DNA from: Salminus brasiliensis
Lineage: Eukaryota; Chordata; Actinopteri; Characiformes; Bryconidae
Assembly: GCF_030463535.1 (NCBI RefSeq)
Contig: NC_132896.1
Location: 16,783,709-16,847,708, forward strand
Length of the DNA: 64,000 nt
Direction of reading: 5' to 3'
Below are positions 37,501-47,507 of this stretch, one piece after another. Below the pieces are notes generated by a model. It was given only the letters and a program-made list of their open reading frames with translations, searched no databases and was not told where the DNA came from. The position numbers and the translations under genes are program-made. The first letter of the stretch is position 1; the number at the start of each line of letters is the position of its first letter.

Positions 37501-40500
37501 TGTTGTGACTCTCGGAAGAGGAACTACAGTCTTCTTTATCTGAGTCATGCACGTCTTCTACTGCATTCTCAGGGGGTACTCGATCCAGCTGACAAACCAC
37601 CAGACGGTTCAAGTTGTCTGGGTCAGACAGCAACATCACAAGAGCCAGCACTGTGAAGGGTGAAAGAATGATTACAGAACATATTGTACTCATACATACT
37701 CTCGGCATTGTTAAGTTAAATAAGACAAAATGAAACCGAACAGCCTAGTTAAAAATAAAGAGACAAGAGAGGTATGGACTAGTTTTCCTTTTCTTTATAT
37801 TTAAGAACATTTTTAAGTTTGCTTTTTTCAAAAGAATCAATATCACACATCTCATAAGTGCCTGGCTTCTTCTAGTAAAATAAATCAGACATTGAATTTT
37901 ATTCATCATCATTCATTCAATTCAGGGGAATGTTCTGGTCATCACCATCCTTGCCAAGAAGTATATAGAAATGTAGAAACTCTACAGCAGGGGTCATAAT
38001 GCCTGGTGCTGGACTCTACTTCCCCAAGACCAGAGCTGATGACCCCAATGAGACATGCACGGTAAGCAGTTCATTGTGAGGAACCGGCAAGTTTTCAGTG
38101 TGTTGCAGTGAAGCAACATGAAATCAGTCAGTGTAACCATGCAACATTGTTAATACTGCTAATAAGGCTATTTTTAAATTACCAGGCTGTGTGGGTTTTT
38201 TAGGACTGTGTGGACATGTCAAATCCGATCTTTTCAAATCAGATTCCAGTGAAGTGGGGTTCTGTTTTGGATACATATTCGATTAGTGGGAATGCAACAT
38301 AAATGTGCATGATCAGATTTGTGCACTTCTTGCTGTCACCACCATCAGCACAGGCGATATGCATAAACGTATCAATGTGGGCAAAGTCAGACTCCAAACT
38401 TAACCATGCCCAAGACCAAAGAGCTGTCGAAGGACACCAGGAAGAAAATTGTAGACCTGCACCAGGCTGGGAAGAGTGAATCTACAATAGGCAAGCAGGT
38501 TGGTGTGAATAAATCAACTGTGGGAGCAATTGTAAGAAAATGGAAGACATACAAGACCATTGATCCCTTGATCTGGGGCCCCATGCAAGATCTCATCCTA
38601 TGGGGTCAGAATGATCATGAGAATGGTGAACAAAAATCCCAGAACCACACGGGGGGACCTGAAGAATGACCTGCAGAGAGCTGGGACCAAAGTAACAAAG
38701 GCTACCATCAGTAACGCACTAGTCAGAGAGGGACTCAAATCCTGCAGTGCCAGGCGTGTCCCCCTGTTTAAGCCAGTACATGTCCAGGCCTGTCTGAAGT
38801 TTGCCAGAGAGCAAATGGATGATCCAGAAGAGGATTGGGAGAGTATCATGTGGTCAGATAAAACCAAAATAGAACTTTTTGGTAAAAAATCTGCAAAGGG
38901 GACAAGACGACTGATCCGTGTTAAGGGAAGACCGAACGGGGCCTTGTATCGTGATATTTTAAGCCAAAACCTCCTAAGAGCATTGAAGATGCAATGTTGC
39001 TGGGTCTTCCAGCATGACAATGATCCCAAACACACCACTCAGGCAACGAAGGAGTGGCTCTGTAAAAAGCATTTCAAGGTCCTGGAGTGGCCTAGCCAGT
39101 CTCCAGACCTCAACCCCATAGAAAATTTGTGGAGTGAGTTGAAAGTCCGGGTTGCCCAGCGACAGCCTCAAAACATCACTGCTCTAGAGGAGATCTGCAT
39201 GGAGGAATGGGCCAAAATACCAGCTACAGTGTGTGCAAACCTGGTGAAGACTTACAGGAAATGTTTGACCTCTGTCATTGCCAACAAAGGTTATGTTACA
39301 AAGTATTGAGCTGAACTTTTGTTATTGACCAAATACTTATTTTCCACCATAATTTACAAATAAATTCTTTAAAAATCCTACAATGTGATTTTCTGGATTT
39401 TTCTCATTTTGTCTCTTATAGTTGAAGTGTACGTATGATGAAAATACAGACTTCTCTCTTCTTTCTAAGTAGGAGAACTTGCACAATCAGTGGCTGACTA
39501 CATACATTTTTGCCCCACTGTATTTACCTTGTCTTGTCACTGACAGATGAACTGAGAAATTATTATTTTGAACTGCTGTCATCCTATCAGCATCATCTGG
39601 TAAGTCATCTGGTAAGTCCAACAAATAGCCCATAGGCTACCCTGTGCCTCCAGAACACTTCTTCAATGGTTCCTGGAATGCTGTCATACTGGTTTATGTA
39701 GATGGATATTGAACCGTTTAAAAAACAAAAAACAAACAAAAAAAACATTACTGAGAAATGATGAAGGTGGATATCCGCTTGGTAAAGCCAGGCTACTTAG
39801 GTGTAATAGCCCTTGGCCATGCACTGTATGATTGTTCTAATGGTCATTACATATATACACAGGGTAGTCATTAACTGGACAGTAATATTGCATCATGCAT
39901 TGCTACTAGCCAATAAAACATTATTCTTTTCTGCCCTGAAAAAAACGATTCAAGTTATCGTCCTGCTGCAACATGAAGTCCACTCAATCTGAGACACTCA
40001 GCTGGATCTGAGTAGTAAAGATGTGAATACAGACAAGGGAAACAGAGGCAATCATTCAACCATGTCACCATGTTTCATACATGTCTCTTGTGGATCATGC
40101 ATAGCTAATGTTCTCTACACTTACATACTTTTTTTTTACTATGGTACAGGTTAATTGGGGTCTCCTCTGTCTAAAATACTTTGTCTGAAAGCTACACAGT
40201 CTTTTCAATCAACTTCTCAACAAACAGGCCTTTCTGCGGTTAGACACAAGTCATTTGCATCCTGTGGTAAACACTAACTTCATGTTGACGTATTCTTCTA
40301 TTTATGGCAATTATATGCCTACTTCCTCAATCATGTTTTTTTATTCCTCAGTCATCCAGTACCGCATGTTCTGACCATTTGTTTATTGGATCTTTACCAT
40401 AATAAGTAAGTTATATAACTAAAGTATAAAGATAATGAAATGTGCTAGAAACAATAAAAAATGTGCTAGAAACAATGCTTGCCTCAACCTCTCTAGGTCT

Positions 40501-43500
40501 ATGAGAACCAAATGTTCCACTAAGCATCAAGTCAAAGAAATCTACTGTACTAGAATTAGTTATGCTTGCTTAACTAGCATTAAGTCAAGGATAATCGGCC
40601 TGCGATCAGAGAAACTGACCTCTTCCACTGACATGTTTCTAACTGGAAAGGCAAATGATAGAAAAAGGGAGGGCCCTTAATCTATGGCAAAGGATTTGAA
40701 GAGTCAAATAGTTGTATACAAATCACTAACCATTGGCTTCCCAGGGCAGACAACATGAATAATAAAACTATTATTATTATTGCCACCATTAACCATCACT
40801 ACTATGATTATATTATAGTATATTAGTATATAGTATAGTATATTTTGAGTTTTTATGATTGTTATATTATTCAGAGGTCTGTAATTTTCATCATAGGTAC
40901 ACTTCAACTATGAGAGACAAAATGGAAAAAATACCATGAAATCACATTGTAGGATTTTTAAAGAATTGATTTGTATGTAATTATGGTGGAAAATTAGTAT
41001 TTGATCACCCACAAACAAGCAAGATTTCTGGCTCTCACAGACCTGTAATTTCTTCTTTAAGAAGCTCTTCTGTCCTGAACTCATTACCTGTATTAATGGC
41101 ACCTGTTTGACCTCGTTATCTGTATAAAAGATCTGTCCGCAGCCTCAAACAGTCAGACTCCAAACTTAACCATGCCCAAGACCAAAGAGCTGTCGAAGGA
41201 CACCAGGAAGAAAATTGTAGACCTGCACCAGGCTGGGAAGAGTGAATCTACAATAGGCAAGCAGGTTGGTGTGAATAAATCAACTGTGGGAGCAATTGTA
41301 AGAAAATGGAAGACATACAAGACCATTGATCCCTCAATCTGGGGCCCCACGCAAGATCTCATCCTATGAGGTCAGAATGATCATGAGAATGGTGAACAAA
41401 AATCCCAGAACCACACGGGGGGACCTGAAGAATGAACTGCAGAGAGCTGGGACCAAAGTAACAAAGGCTACCATCAGTAACGCACTACTCTGAGAGGGAC
41501 TCAAATCCTGCAGTGCCAGGCGTGTCCCCCTGTTTAAGCCAGTACATGTCCAGGCCTGTCTGAAGTTTGCCAGAGAGCAAATGGATGATCCAGAAGAGGA
41601 TTGGGAGAATATCATGTGGTCAGATAAAACCAAAATAGAACTTTCTGGTAAACATTCTGCAAAGGGGACAAGACGACTGATCCGTGTTAAGGGAAGAATG
41701 AACGGAGCCTTGTATCGTGAGATTTTAAGCCAAAACCTCCTAATGATAGAAAAAGGGGGTCCCCATGAGGAGGGCCCTTAATTTATGGCAAAGGATTTGA
41801 AGAGTCAAATAGTTGTATACGAATCACTAATCATTGGCTTCCCAGGGCAGACAACATGAATAATAAAACTATTATTATTATTGCCACCATTAACCATCAC
41901 TACTATGATTATAATATAGTATATTAGTATATAGTATAGTATATTCTGAGTTTTTATGATTGTTATATTATGATACTATGATTATGTTGCACACCTGAGC
42001 AGTAGAACAGTTTCTATGTGGTGATTTGGTTTTTATCAATAATTCTGGACAGATGAGGATGGGTCCCCCTTGTGAGTCTTGGGTCCTCCCAAGGTTTCTT
42101 CCTCCAGCTCTGAGGGAGTTTTTTTTGCCACTGTAGCTTTTGGCTTGCTCACTTGGGGTCTTATGTCTTGTTGATCTCTTGTCCTCTTACTGATTACCGA
42201 TTCTGTAAAGCTGATTTGTGACAACACCAGCTGTAAAATGTGCTATACAAATAAATTTGATTTGCATGAACTAAAACTAAGCAAAAGGTACATTCTGTCC
42301 CTCCTGTACCTGAAGATAATGACAGAATAATGTGGTCATGCAAGTCAGCTCATGTAATGAACATACTCAGTGAAAAGCCACTATTACTACAAGTGAAAAC
42401 AATTCACCCTCAAGATACTATCTAACAGAAGCATGCTAATGATTCACTCTGTAATTCTGAAGATTTTAAAAGGAATGTTCTTGGTCGAAGCAATGCTGGA
42501 ACAAAGCACACAGGGATAGGAAACAGCTCTAACCTTTCATAGCCAGAATCTCTTGTAAAGCACAGCGGTAAACATCCGTCTCCCATAGGTGTTGAGGGAA
42601 AAGGTTGAGTATGAGGGCTTCAGAGAAGGCTCTGAAGGCTGCCATTTCCTGGGCCTTAGAGCTGAACAATGGGGACCTAGGAAAGATAATGGCACAAAAA
42701 TGTATAAGAAACGTATAAACACATAAAAAGAGATTTTACAAGCAGTAATGCTCTCTGAATTGTCTAGATCACCAGTTACACATTTACAACAAAAGGAACA
42801 CTGCCTGTGGAGGTTACATCAGACTACACTGGCCACACGAAAGAGGTAACCAACAAAAGAATTATGATCGCATGATGTGGAAGCTTTACTGAGAAACATG
42901 CTTACCTAGCTGACTGCTTTGCACAGCGGAGGTGCTGGGTGAAGATGCTAATGCAGCCCACGCTAGTGACTGAGAGGTCAAATTTCCTGGCCTTGGAAAT
43001 GATCTTGTCCACAATGAGGTCAAATTCGCTGAGCAGAGCTGCATGTAAAGGCTGACTTTCTCTCAGTTCTGGGACAGTGTACCAGGGCAGGACCAGATGA
43101 ACATACGCACACTTAAACACTACAAAAAGACATGTAGCTTTAGGGCACTTTAAATAGACAGCACACAACTACAACTACTGCTAAACAACTACTGCAAAAG
43201 CATTTCTTGTGCTATATGCAATTTCCATAACTGTCAAACCAAGAATCAATACCACTTCCTATAACTCATCAGACAGACCGTACACAACTAAAACACAGAT
43301 GGCAAGTTGGCACATGTATTTTATTCTGAGAAGTCACATGGCTGTTAACTTTTCTCATACATTAAAAGAAAGTGAAAGTTCTTACTTACACTGGTGAAGT
43401 GATCTCTGAACATTTGGGTACTCTGATCGGTTTAATGTTTTTTGGACAGTAGAATCAGTCTCATCTCTTCCAACCATGTGACCAGTGTCACTCGACTGTT

Positions 43501-45538
43501 ATAAAACAAAATATGATAAAGGCCATAGTAAGGTTACTTGCAAAGTTCAGCACGATTCTCTTTTACAAGGACAAAAGTCTCCTAACCGCTTTCATACTGG
43601 GAGTTCGGATCTTGTGGTGCTAAAATACCATAGAAAGTCCCGCATTCACAAGCAACAACATGCTTTATATGCTTCTTCTGAGTTACATGAAGCCAACCAA
43701 TTACATCTCTTCGAACTATCGCTACTGATGTATTACACAACATCACTGGACAGCCGAACACGCTAACTAAACTACACGCTACAGCCGAACACGCTAAACT
43801 AACTAACTGCCAGCTAGGGCTGGACAACAGGATGATATTTTATCATATCGTGATGACTTTTGTTATTATGATGAACAATATGCTTTTCTAAGCACATTGA
43901 GGATACGGTTAGTGCTTAATAAACACTGATCAGCTGCAGGTTTCATTACTAACAGTGTAATTAGTCTGGGTTAATTAGATGAAGGGCAGCAGATGTTGAA
44001 TAAAAATCACTGTATTCAGTACAGGAGAGGATCTGAATAAGTAGTATTTAAGAATCTGTCGCTACTGATGTATTTAGTCTGTGATTACATGCATCATGAT
44101 AAATATTGTATATCGTGAAAAAAGTCTTTAAACATGGTGATATAGTATTTGTACCATATCACTCATCCCTATTCCCAGGCCTGTTACATTAGCTAACAGA
44201 CCCCCACACTGGCTAGCACTGAAGTGAAGGGCTCTCCCTTCGATAGGGCCCATGTTTAGATGGTTGTTAGCTGTTAGATGTTATTTACCAGGGTTCTCCG
44301 GTTATGGTCCGGGAGGTCCAGTACTTAACCGCATGTTGTTCGAACACATCCGTTTTGTAGTGTACAAAAGTGTACACAGGGTTACCATACTATCCTGACA
44401 CACGAGTCAACGTCAGAACACAAAGCAGTATTTAACAGGAATAACACTGTCATACATTTTATAATGCACATTCAGGGCAATCCCCTGCATGTCCCACCAT
44501 AGAGGAGGCACAATGATTTGCCATATGTAGAAGCTGGAAAAATGTCAGGAAATGTCACCAACCCCTAAAAATATTAGACTTACTCTGAAAAATACAACAC
44601 TCAATAACTCCTATAATCTCTGACTGGAATTCTCAGTGTGATCAATCATGACAGATGGGGTGATAATGAAGCAGAAGGTTGAGGAGAAGTTAACTAAGTG
44701 CATGGCACTGGTATGCCCATGGTTCGCTACAGGAAATACGGTTGAAAACAGCTGTTTGCAACATCAGCGATTCATTCCGTTTCTTGGATTGCGCATCAAA
44801 CAGTGATCGGTAGTCACATGCGTTACTGACTACAACCGAAACCCGTATTACATTGACAGGATTTGTAAATGCATGGAGGCTTCTGGTCTGAAGTCTGCTT
44901 GAGCTGCCAGGCGCTGTCTGACACTCTAAACGTGGGCTCTCTATAATAATGCAGATGGACACAAATCACATACTCATACGAAGAGGTGGAGAGCTGATGT
45001 GTTCACTCAAAACAAACACAGCGAGATCACTGATCACACGGAAGGTAAAAAGGTGCTTAACTTTGAATGAAAGTCAATGTAAAATGAAAAGTTTCTTCCA
45101 AGTCATTTACAGCGTTTCTCTATTGGTCCATTCATCCTGCATTATTCACACAGCGGACAGAGCAGCTACAGGGTTAAACCATGGAGAACACTAAAAATGG
45201 AGAAAGACAAAAATGGAGATACGTGGTTTTCACTGGACAGCAGCGGTATGCTGTTTTCGACAACCAGGCCAGAGCTGTGAGATTGCAGCAGCTGCCAACT
45301 GGTGACACAGCTGAACAGAGAGAGCTGTTGCCTGAAACCCACAGTTATCTACCTCAGCTGAAGTTTCCTCCGCGGGGCTGGTCGTCTGGGTGCCTCTTTC
45401 ACGACTCCTACGGGCAGAAGGGAAGACGGGGAGAAAAGACAGCAGACAAATGCCCGCCTGGAGCGAAAAGTGTCCAAAATCCGACAAATACCCAACCAGA
45501 CTTAAGGCGGTATCCACCAGGTAACCCCAGAAGTACAT
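31530..45538 (-). CDS. Membrane-anchored sorting nexin-like protein (PXA-PX-nexin C)
   Basis: Sixteen exons chain in phase to 854 aa: 45353-45538, 43390-43495, 42906-43119, 42534-42676, 37494-37650, 37344-37399, 37046-37212, 36843-36953, 36016-36141, 35736-35846, 35465-35623, 33708-34302, 33292-33355, 31912-32087, 31745-31827 and 31530-31640. A hydrophobic N-terminus (residues about 5-42) may anchor it in membrane. A PXA domain spans about 98-235 (VHLVLPWY near its start; [13 protein letters not shown] and [11 protein letters not shown] near its end). A Lys/Arg-rich stretch follows at about 288-325, then a PX-like domain at about 360-490, an acidic Ser-rich probably disordered region at 500-700, and a nexin-C domain at about 711-845 ([21 protein letters not shown]). 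Relatives SNX13, SNX14, SNX19 and SNX25 tether ER, endosomes or lipid droplets; SNX19 also lacks RGS. It matches none closely by memory. The PX core lacks the usual RRYSDF-type basic motif ([12 protein letters not shown] here). Intron 11 starts with GC. Intron 4 is 4.9 kb and full of transposons. Confidence 0.85.
32175..32535 (+). mobile_element. MITE-like element in a sorting-nexin intron
   Basis: The left end reads GACAATAGAATTGGGACACC followed by TGCTCATTCATTG, the known start of a fish Tc1-family non-autonomous element. An internal block, CTAGCCTGCACTTGGCGTTA, is shared with such elements. The right end is ragged. Confidence 0.55.
32540..33290. other. Sorting-nexin intron 13, nothing further seen
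   Basis: Intron sequence between the exons at 33292-33355 and 31912-32087. No conserved features noticed. Confidence 0.5.
34303..35464. other. Sorting-nexin intron 11 (GC-AG)
   Basis: A 1.16-kb intron. The donor on the coding strand is GAG|GCAAGT at 35465/35464 and the acceptor is CCTCAG before 34302. It contains a palindromic repeat copy (34.85 kb) and a tandem duplication of about 27 bases (TTTCCTAAATCACTGA) near 35115-35180. Confidence 0.6.
34848..34976. repeat. Small palindromic MITE-like repeat, copy 3
   Basis: Left arm GGGCCAGGTTCACCAAAATC; right arm reverse-complemented GGGCCCAGTTTCCCAAAAGC. It belongs to the same family as the copies at 30.86 and 31.26 kb. Confidence 0.6.
35927..35950 (+). 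repeat. Interstitial telomere-type repeat
   Basis: Just under four tandem TTAGGG units (AGTTAGGGTTAGGGTTAGGG then TTAG) in intron 9 of the sorting nexin. Confidence 0.9.
36268..36520 (+). mobile_element. MITE of a Tc1 family in a sorting-nexin intron
   Basis: It opens with ACACTATATGGACAAAATGA and GGGACACCTGCTCATTCA. It ends near ATTAGAAGGGGTGTTA, a degenerate form of the opposite end. It is too short to encode a transposase. Confidence 0.6.
38385..39522 (+). pseudogene. Tc1/mariner transposase gene, 5'-truncated and frameshifted (copy 1)
   Basis: Tc1 transposases cut and paste their element at TA sites. The first frame (38406 on) encodes [20 protein letters not shown] and the paired helix-turn-helix DNA-binding domain. 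The reading then shifts to a frame open to 39309 that carries the catalytic DDE triad: Asp in MWSDKTKIE, Asp in HDNDPKHT, Glu in [11 protein letters not shown]. It ends [12 protein letters not shown] small deletion lies between ILSQNLL and RALKM. The 3' inverted repeat is intact up to TGCCCCACTGTA at 39522, but the 5' repeat is missing. The frameshift and missing end make it inactive, although most of the sequence is well preserved. Confidence 0.9.
40654..40869 (+). repeat. Direct repeat A (left copy) around Tc1 copy 2
   Basis: The segment from AATGATAGAAAAAGGG to TGATTGTTATATTA is repeated with few changes at 41742-41970. Only the right copy has an extra GGGTCCCCATGAG insertion. Confidence 0.9.
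40870..41741 (+). pseudogene. Tc1/mariner transposase gene, truncated (copy 2)
   Basis: It starts inside the 5' inverted repeat (CAGAGGTCTGTAATTTTCAT). The start region is the same as in copy 1 ([20 protein letters not shown]), but a stop follows WGPTQDLIL and another lies after SNALL. It includes MWSDKTKIE with the first catalytic Asp, then ends abruptly after ILSQNLL, so the second Asp and the Glu are gone. Sequence is nearly identical to copy 1 over the shared part. Confidence 0.9.
41742..41970 (+). repeat. Direct repeat A (right copy)
   Basis: Second copy of the 40654-40869 segment. It directly abuts the broken 3' end of Tc1 copy 2. Confidence 0.9.
41995..42268 (+). mobile_element. Dispersed repeat with LINE/SINE-like 3' end
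   Basis: It contains CCCAAGGTTTCTTCCTCCAG, a GGGAGTTTTTTTTGCCACTG block and the end TGCTATACAAATAAATTTGA. This string is very common in fish genomes, often as a retroelement 3' region. The family name is not certain. Confidence 0.6.
43815..44170 (+). repeat. Interspersed repeat, GGGCTGnGCAAT family, copy 2
   Basis: It starts AGGGCTGGACAACAGGATGA. It contains ATCACTGTATTCAGTACAGG and AATCTGTCGCTACTGATGTA, both shared with the copy at 57 kb, and ends in an AT-rich GTGATATAGTA segment. It lies in intron 1 of the sorting nexin. Confidence 0.65.
44175..45350. other. Sorting-nexin intron 1, remainder
   Basis: No features I can support. The 159-codon plus-strand frame at 45181-45660 is antisense to exon 1. 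Confidence 0.5.
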
Positions 45539-45680
45539 TTTCGTCTCTGTGGAGATTACACCGATCACTTGAAGGTTTCGTGGTCATGCCGCCCAGCCTC
45601 CGCTCTGAGACTCACACAGAGCTCAGACAGTATCTCTGGAGGACTATAACCGGAAGGTGAGACCTGGTGAAAGTGTATTG
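45536..45680 (-). promoter_or_regulatory. Sorting-nexin promoter and 5' leader
   Basis: The region above the start codon at 45538-45536 is GC-rich. It contains an ETS-type element (ACCGGAAG at 45648-45655 on the plus strand), common at TATA-less housekeeping promoters. The leader is unspliced as far as I can see. Confidence 0.4.
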
Positions 45681-47225
45681 TGATTGGTCGATAATTAAAT
45701 ATTCTCATATTATGGAAAACTTTGTTTTAAATAAATTAATGTCATGTATGAACATTAATATTAAAATGTCAAAATGTACCGTTACCCCCCCCCCATCCTG
45801 AAAAATAAACAGCAAAAGCAGCAAAAACAACTTCCTGTTTTTGTAGGGTTACAAAAACCAGCGTATATCCACCTGTTTACCATACAGCCATTTAGCCCCG
45901 CCTATTCAAATTGGGAGTTAAGTGTTTCAGCCAATCTGAGCAGAGCTTATTTACATATGTCCGTCCTAAAGGTACATTTACAAAAAAAATCATTTGATTC
46001 ATTTCTAAGGAATAAAGACGGGTCAAATGGGTTTGTAAAAATGAATGGCGACTGTTGATACACAAACCCACACAAACGCCCTTTAAAACACAACACAAAT
46101 GCAACCTTACATCTAACTAGTGGTTTCTGTGATGTACGAGATTGAAGATTGTATGTTTTTGACTCTGATTTGATGCAGCCAGTTTAGGTACGTGGGTGTT
46201 TTCAATGTTCTTCATGTCATGTAATTTAATTCAACCCACATTCCCTACTTTTAGGATCGCCTGCTGCTCCTTGTATTTGCCACAAGATGGCACTCAGCCC
46301 ATGTATTACATTCAACATCATTTATGAATGAAGGAGAGTCTCCAGTTCACATCCTAGTCCAGAGGATCTTTGCTATAATTTTCCTATGGAATATACGTTC
46401 ACATGTGTTGGGGTCTATTTTCAGATTAGCACGCCCCCACTGAATAGCAAAAGCCAACACGTGAGAGCAGCCCCTCCACCCAGCTCCACTGGGGGCGAGG
46501 GGGCGTCTGGAATAACTCGCCCAATCTACATGGAGCGTAATCCTAAATACTGTATTTTTCATTCGTTACTTGTCAGCACAGCTGATCATCCATCACATTG
46601 CAACTTACACTCTTTAACCAGTCACCTCACCCAGAGACGGAGTTGATTCCCTGTCCATCATTAACCCTATCGCAAGACAAGGGCCTAGTATGGTCTCTAG
46701 TGGGGCTACGTGTAGTATATACACACGTAAAAAGGGTCACTGATCAACTAGGAGCCTCTAAGAAATAGCCCATAAAGCGCACTTTAGACTGCTGTATAAT
46801 CTGAATCTACCCTATATGGTGTTGGAAAGCAGTGTTCTGCTGAAGAAACATCCTCCATGACCAGGTTTTACAAACTTGTCTGAAGACAACCCACCTGACT
46901 ACATTTGTGGCACGAGTAGGCCATCCAATCTGTCCCACCAAATAGTATCCAACAGCCTTAAGGACACTCAAGAAGCACCATGATAAGCATGCTCCCCACA
47001 GCTGTTCTTGGCTTAGCCCCAGGCACAAGGCTGGGCAACAGCCAGAGTATGAATTTACAGCTCATGAAATAAGACACTGCCTGCCTGTCTTGAAGCACTA
47101 AATCAGAGTTACCACTTAACACTTAAGACAGTTTTGGCCTTCTCAGCCACAGATTTAGTGATTTAAGTTTGCTTAAATTGTTTAAAACCAGACCTCACAG
47201 CACAAATTAACACAGCACAAACTGA
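45680..47225. other. Intergenic between the sorting nexin and slc25a5
   Basis: No gene is supported. Frames at 45774, 46347-46646 and 46807-47028 show no recognisable domain. The human counterpart interval contains STEEP1, but I found no sequence resembling it. Confidence 0.5.
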
Positions 47226-47241
47226 GTAGGTTCGGTGAGTC

Positions 47242-47247
47242 TTTATT
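47242..47247 (-). terminator. slc25a5: slc25a5 polyadenylation signal
   Basis: CTTTATTG on the plus strand gives AATAAAG on the coding strand, about 260 bases after the stop codon. Confidence 0.6.
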
Positions 47248-47507
47248 GAAGTGTAATGCATAAAAACAGACCGGCTGGGTGGCAGGTAGGTTTCAGTACC
47301 TGGCATGGCTTCTTTCTCTTGGGGAATGACATTGTGAACAAAAAAACCAAACAGAAAAGGGGTCAAATTAAAAGCACAAAAATGAACCCCCCCAGTTCAA
47401 CTAGCACTGACACTAGCTGGTCCCTATAAATAAGGCGGAATTTGAGTCCTTCCAAATGTACAAGTTGTTACAGTTAAACACCACAACATTAACGGCCAAC
47501 AAACATT

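Larger units (their letters stand above)
37651..42533. other. Sorting-nexin intron 4, transposon-rich
   Basis: The largest intron of this gene. It holds the Tc1 copies at 38.39-39.52 and 40.87-41.74 kb, the duplicated segment around the second copy, and a dispersed repeat at 42.0-42.27 kb. The rest (37.75-38.38 and 39.53-40.65 kb) is AT-rich and shows nothing else. Confidence 0.7.

Noticed and set aside
43582-43827. Minus-strand 81-codon frame as an extra sorting-nexin exon
   Set aside because: The exons at 45353-45538 and 43390-43495 already join in phase, and this frame has no suitable splice sites or domain content.
45181-45660. A 159-codon plus-strand frame
   Set aside because: It lies antisense to exon 1 and the leader of the sorting nexin, whose minus-strand reading is supported by a phase-correct exon chain. 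No domain is recognised in the plus-strand frame.
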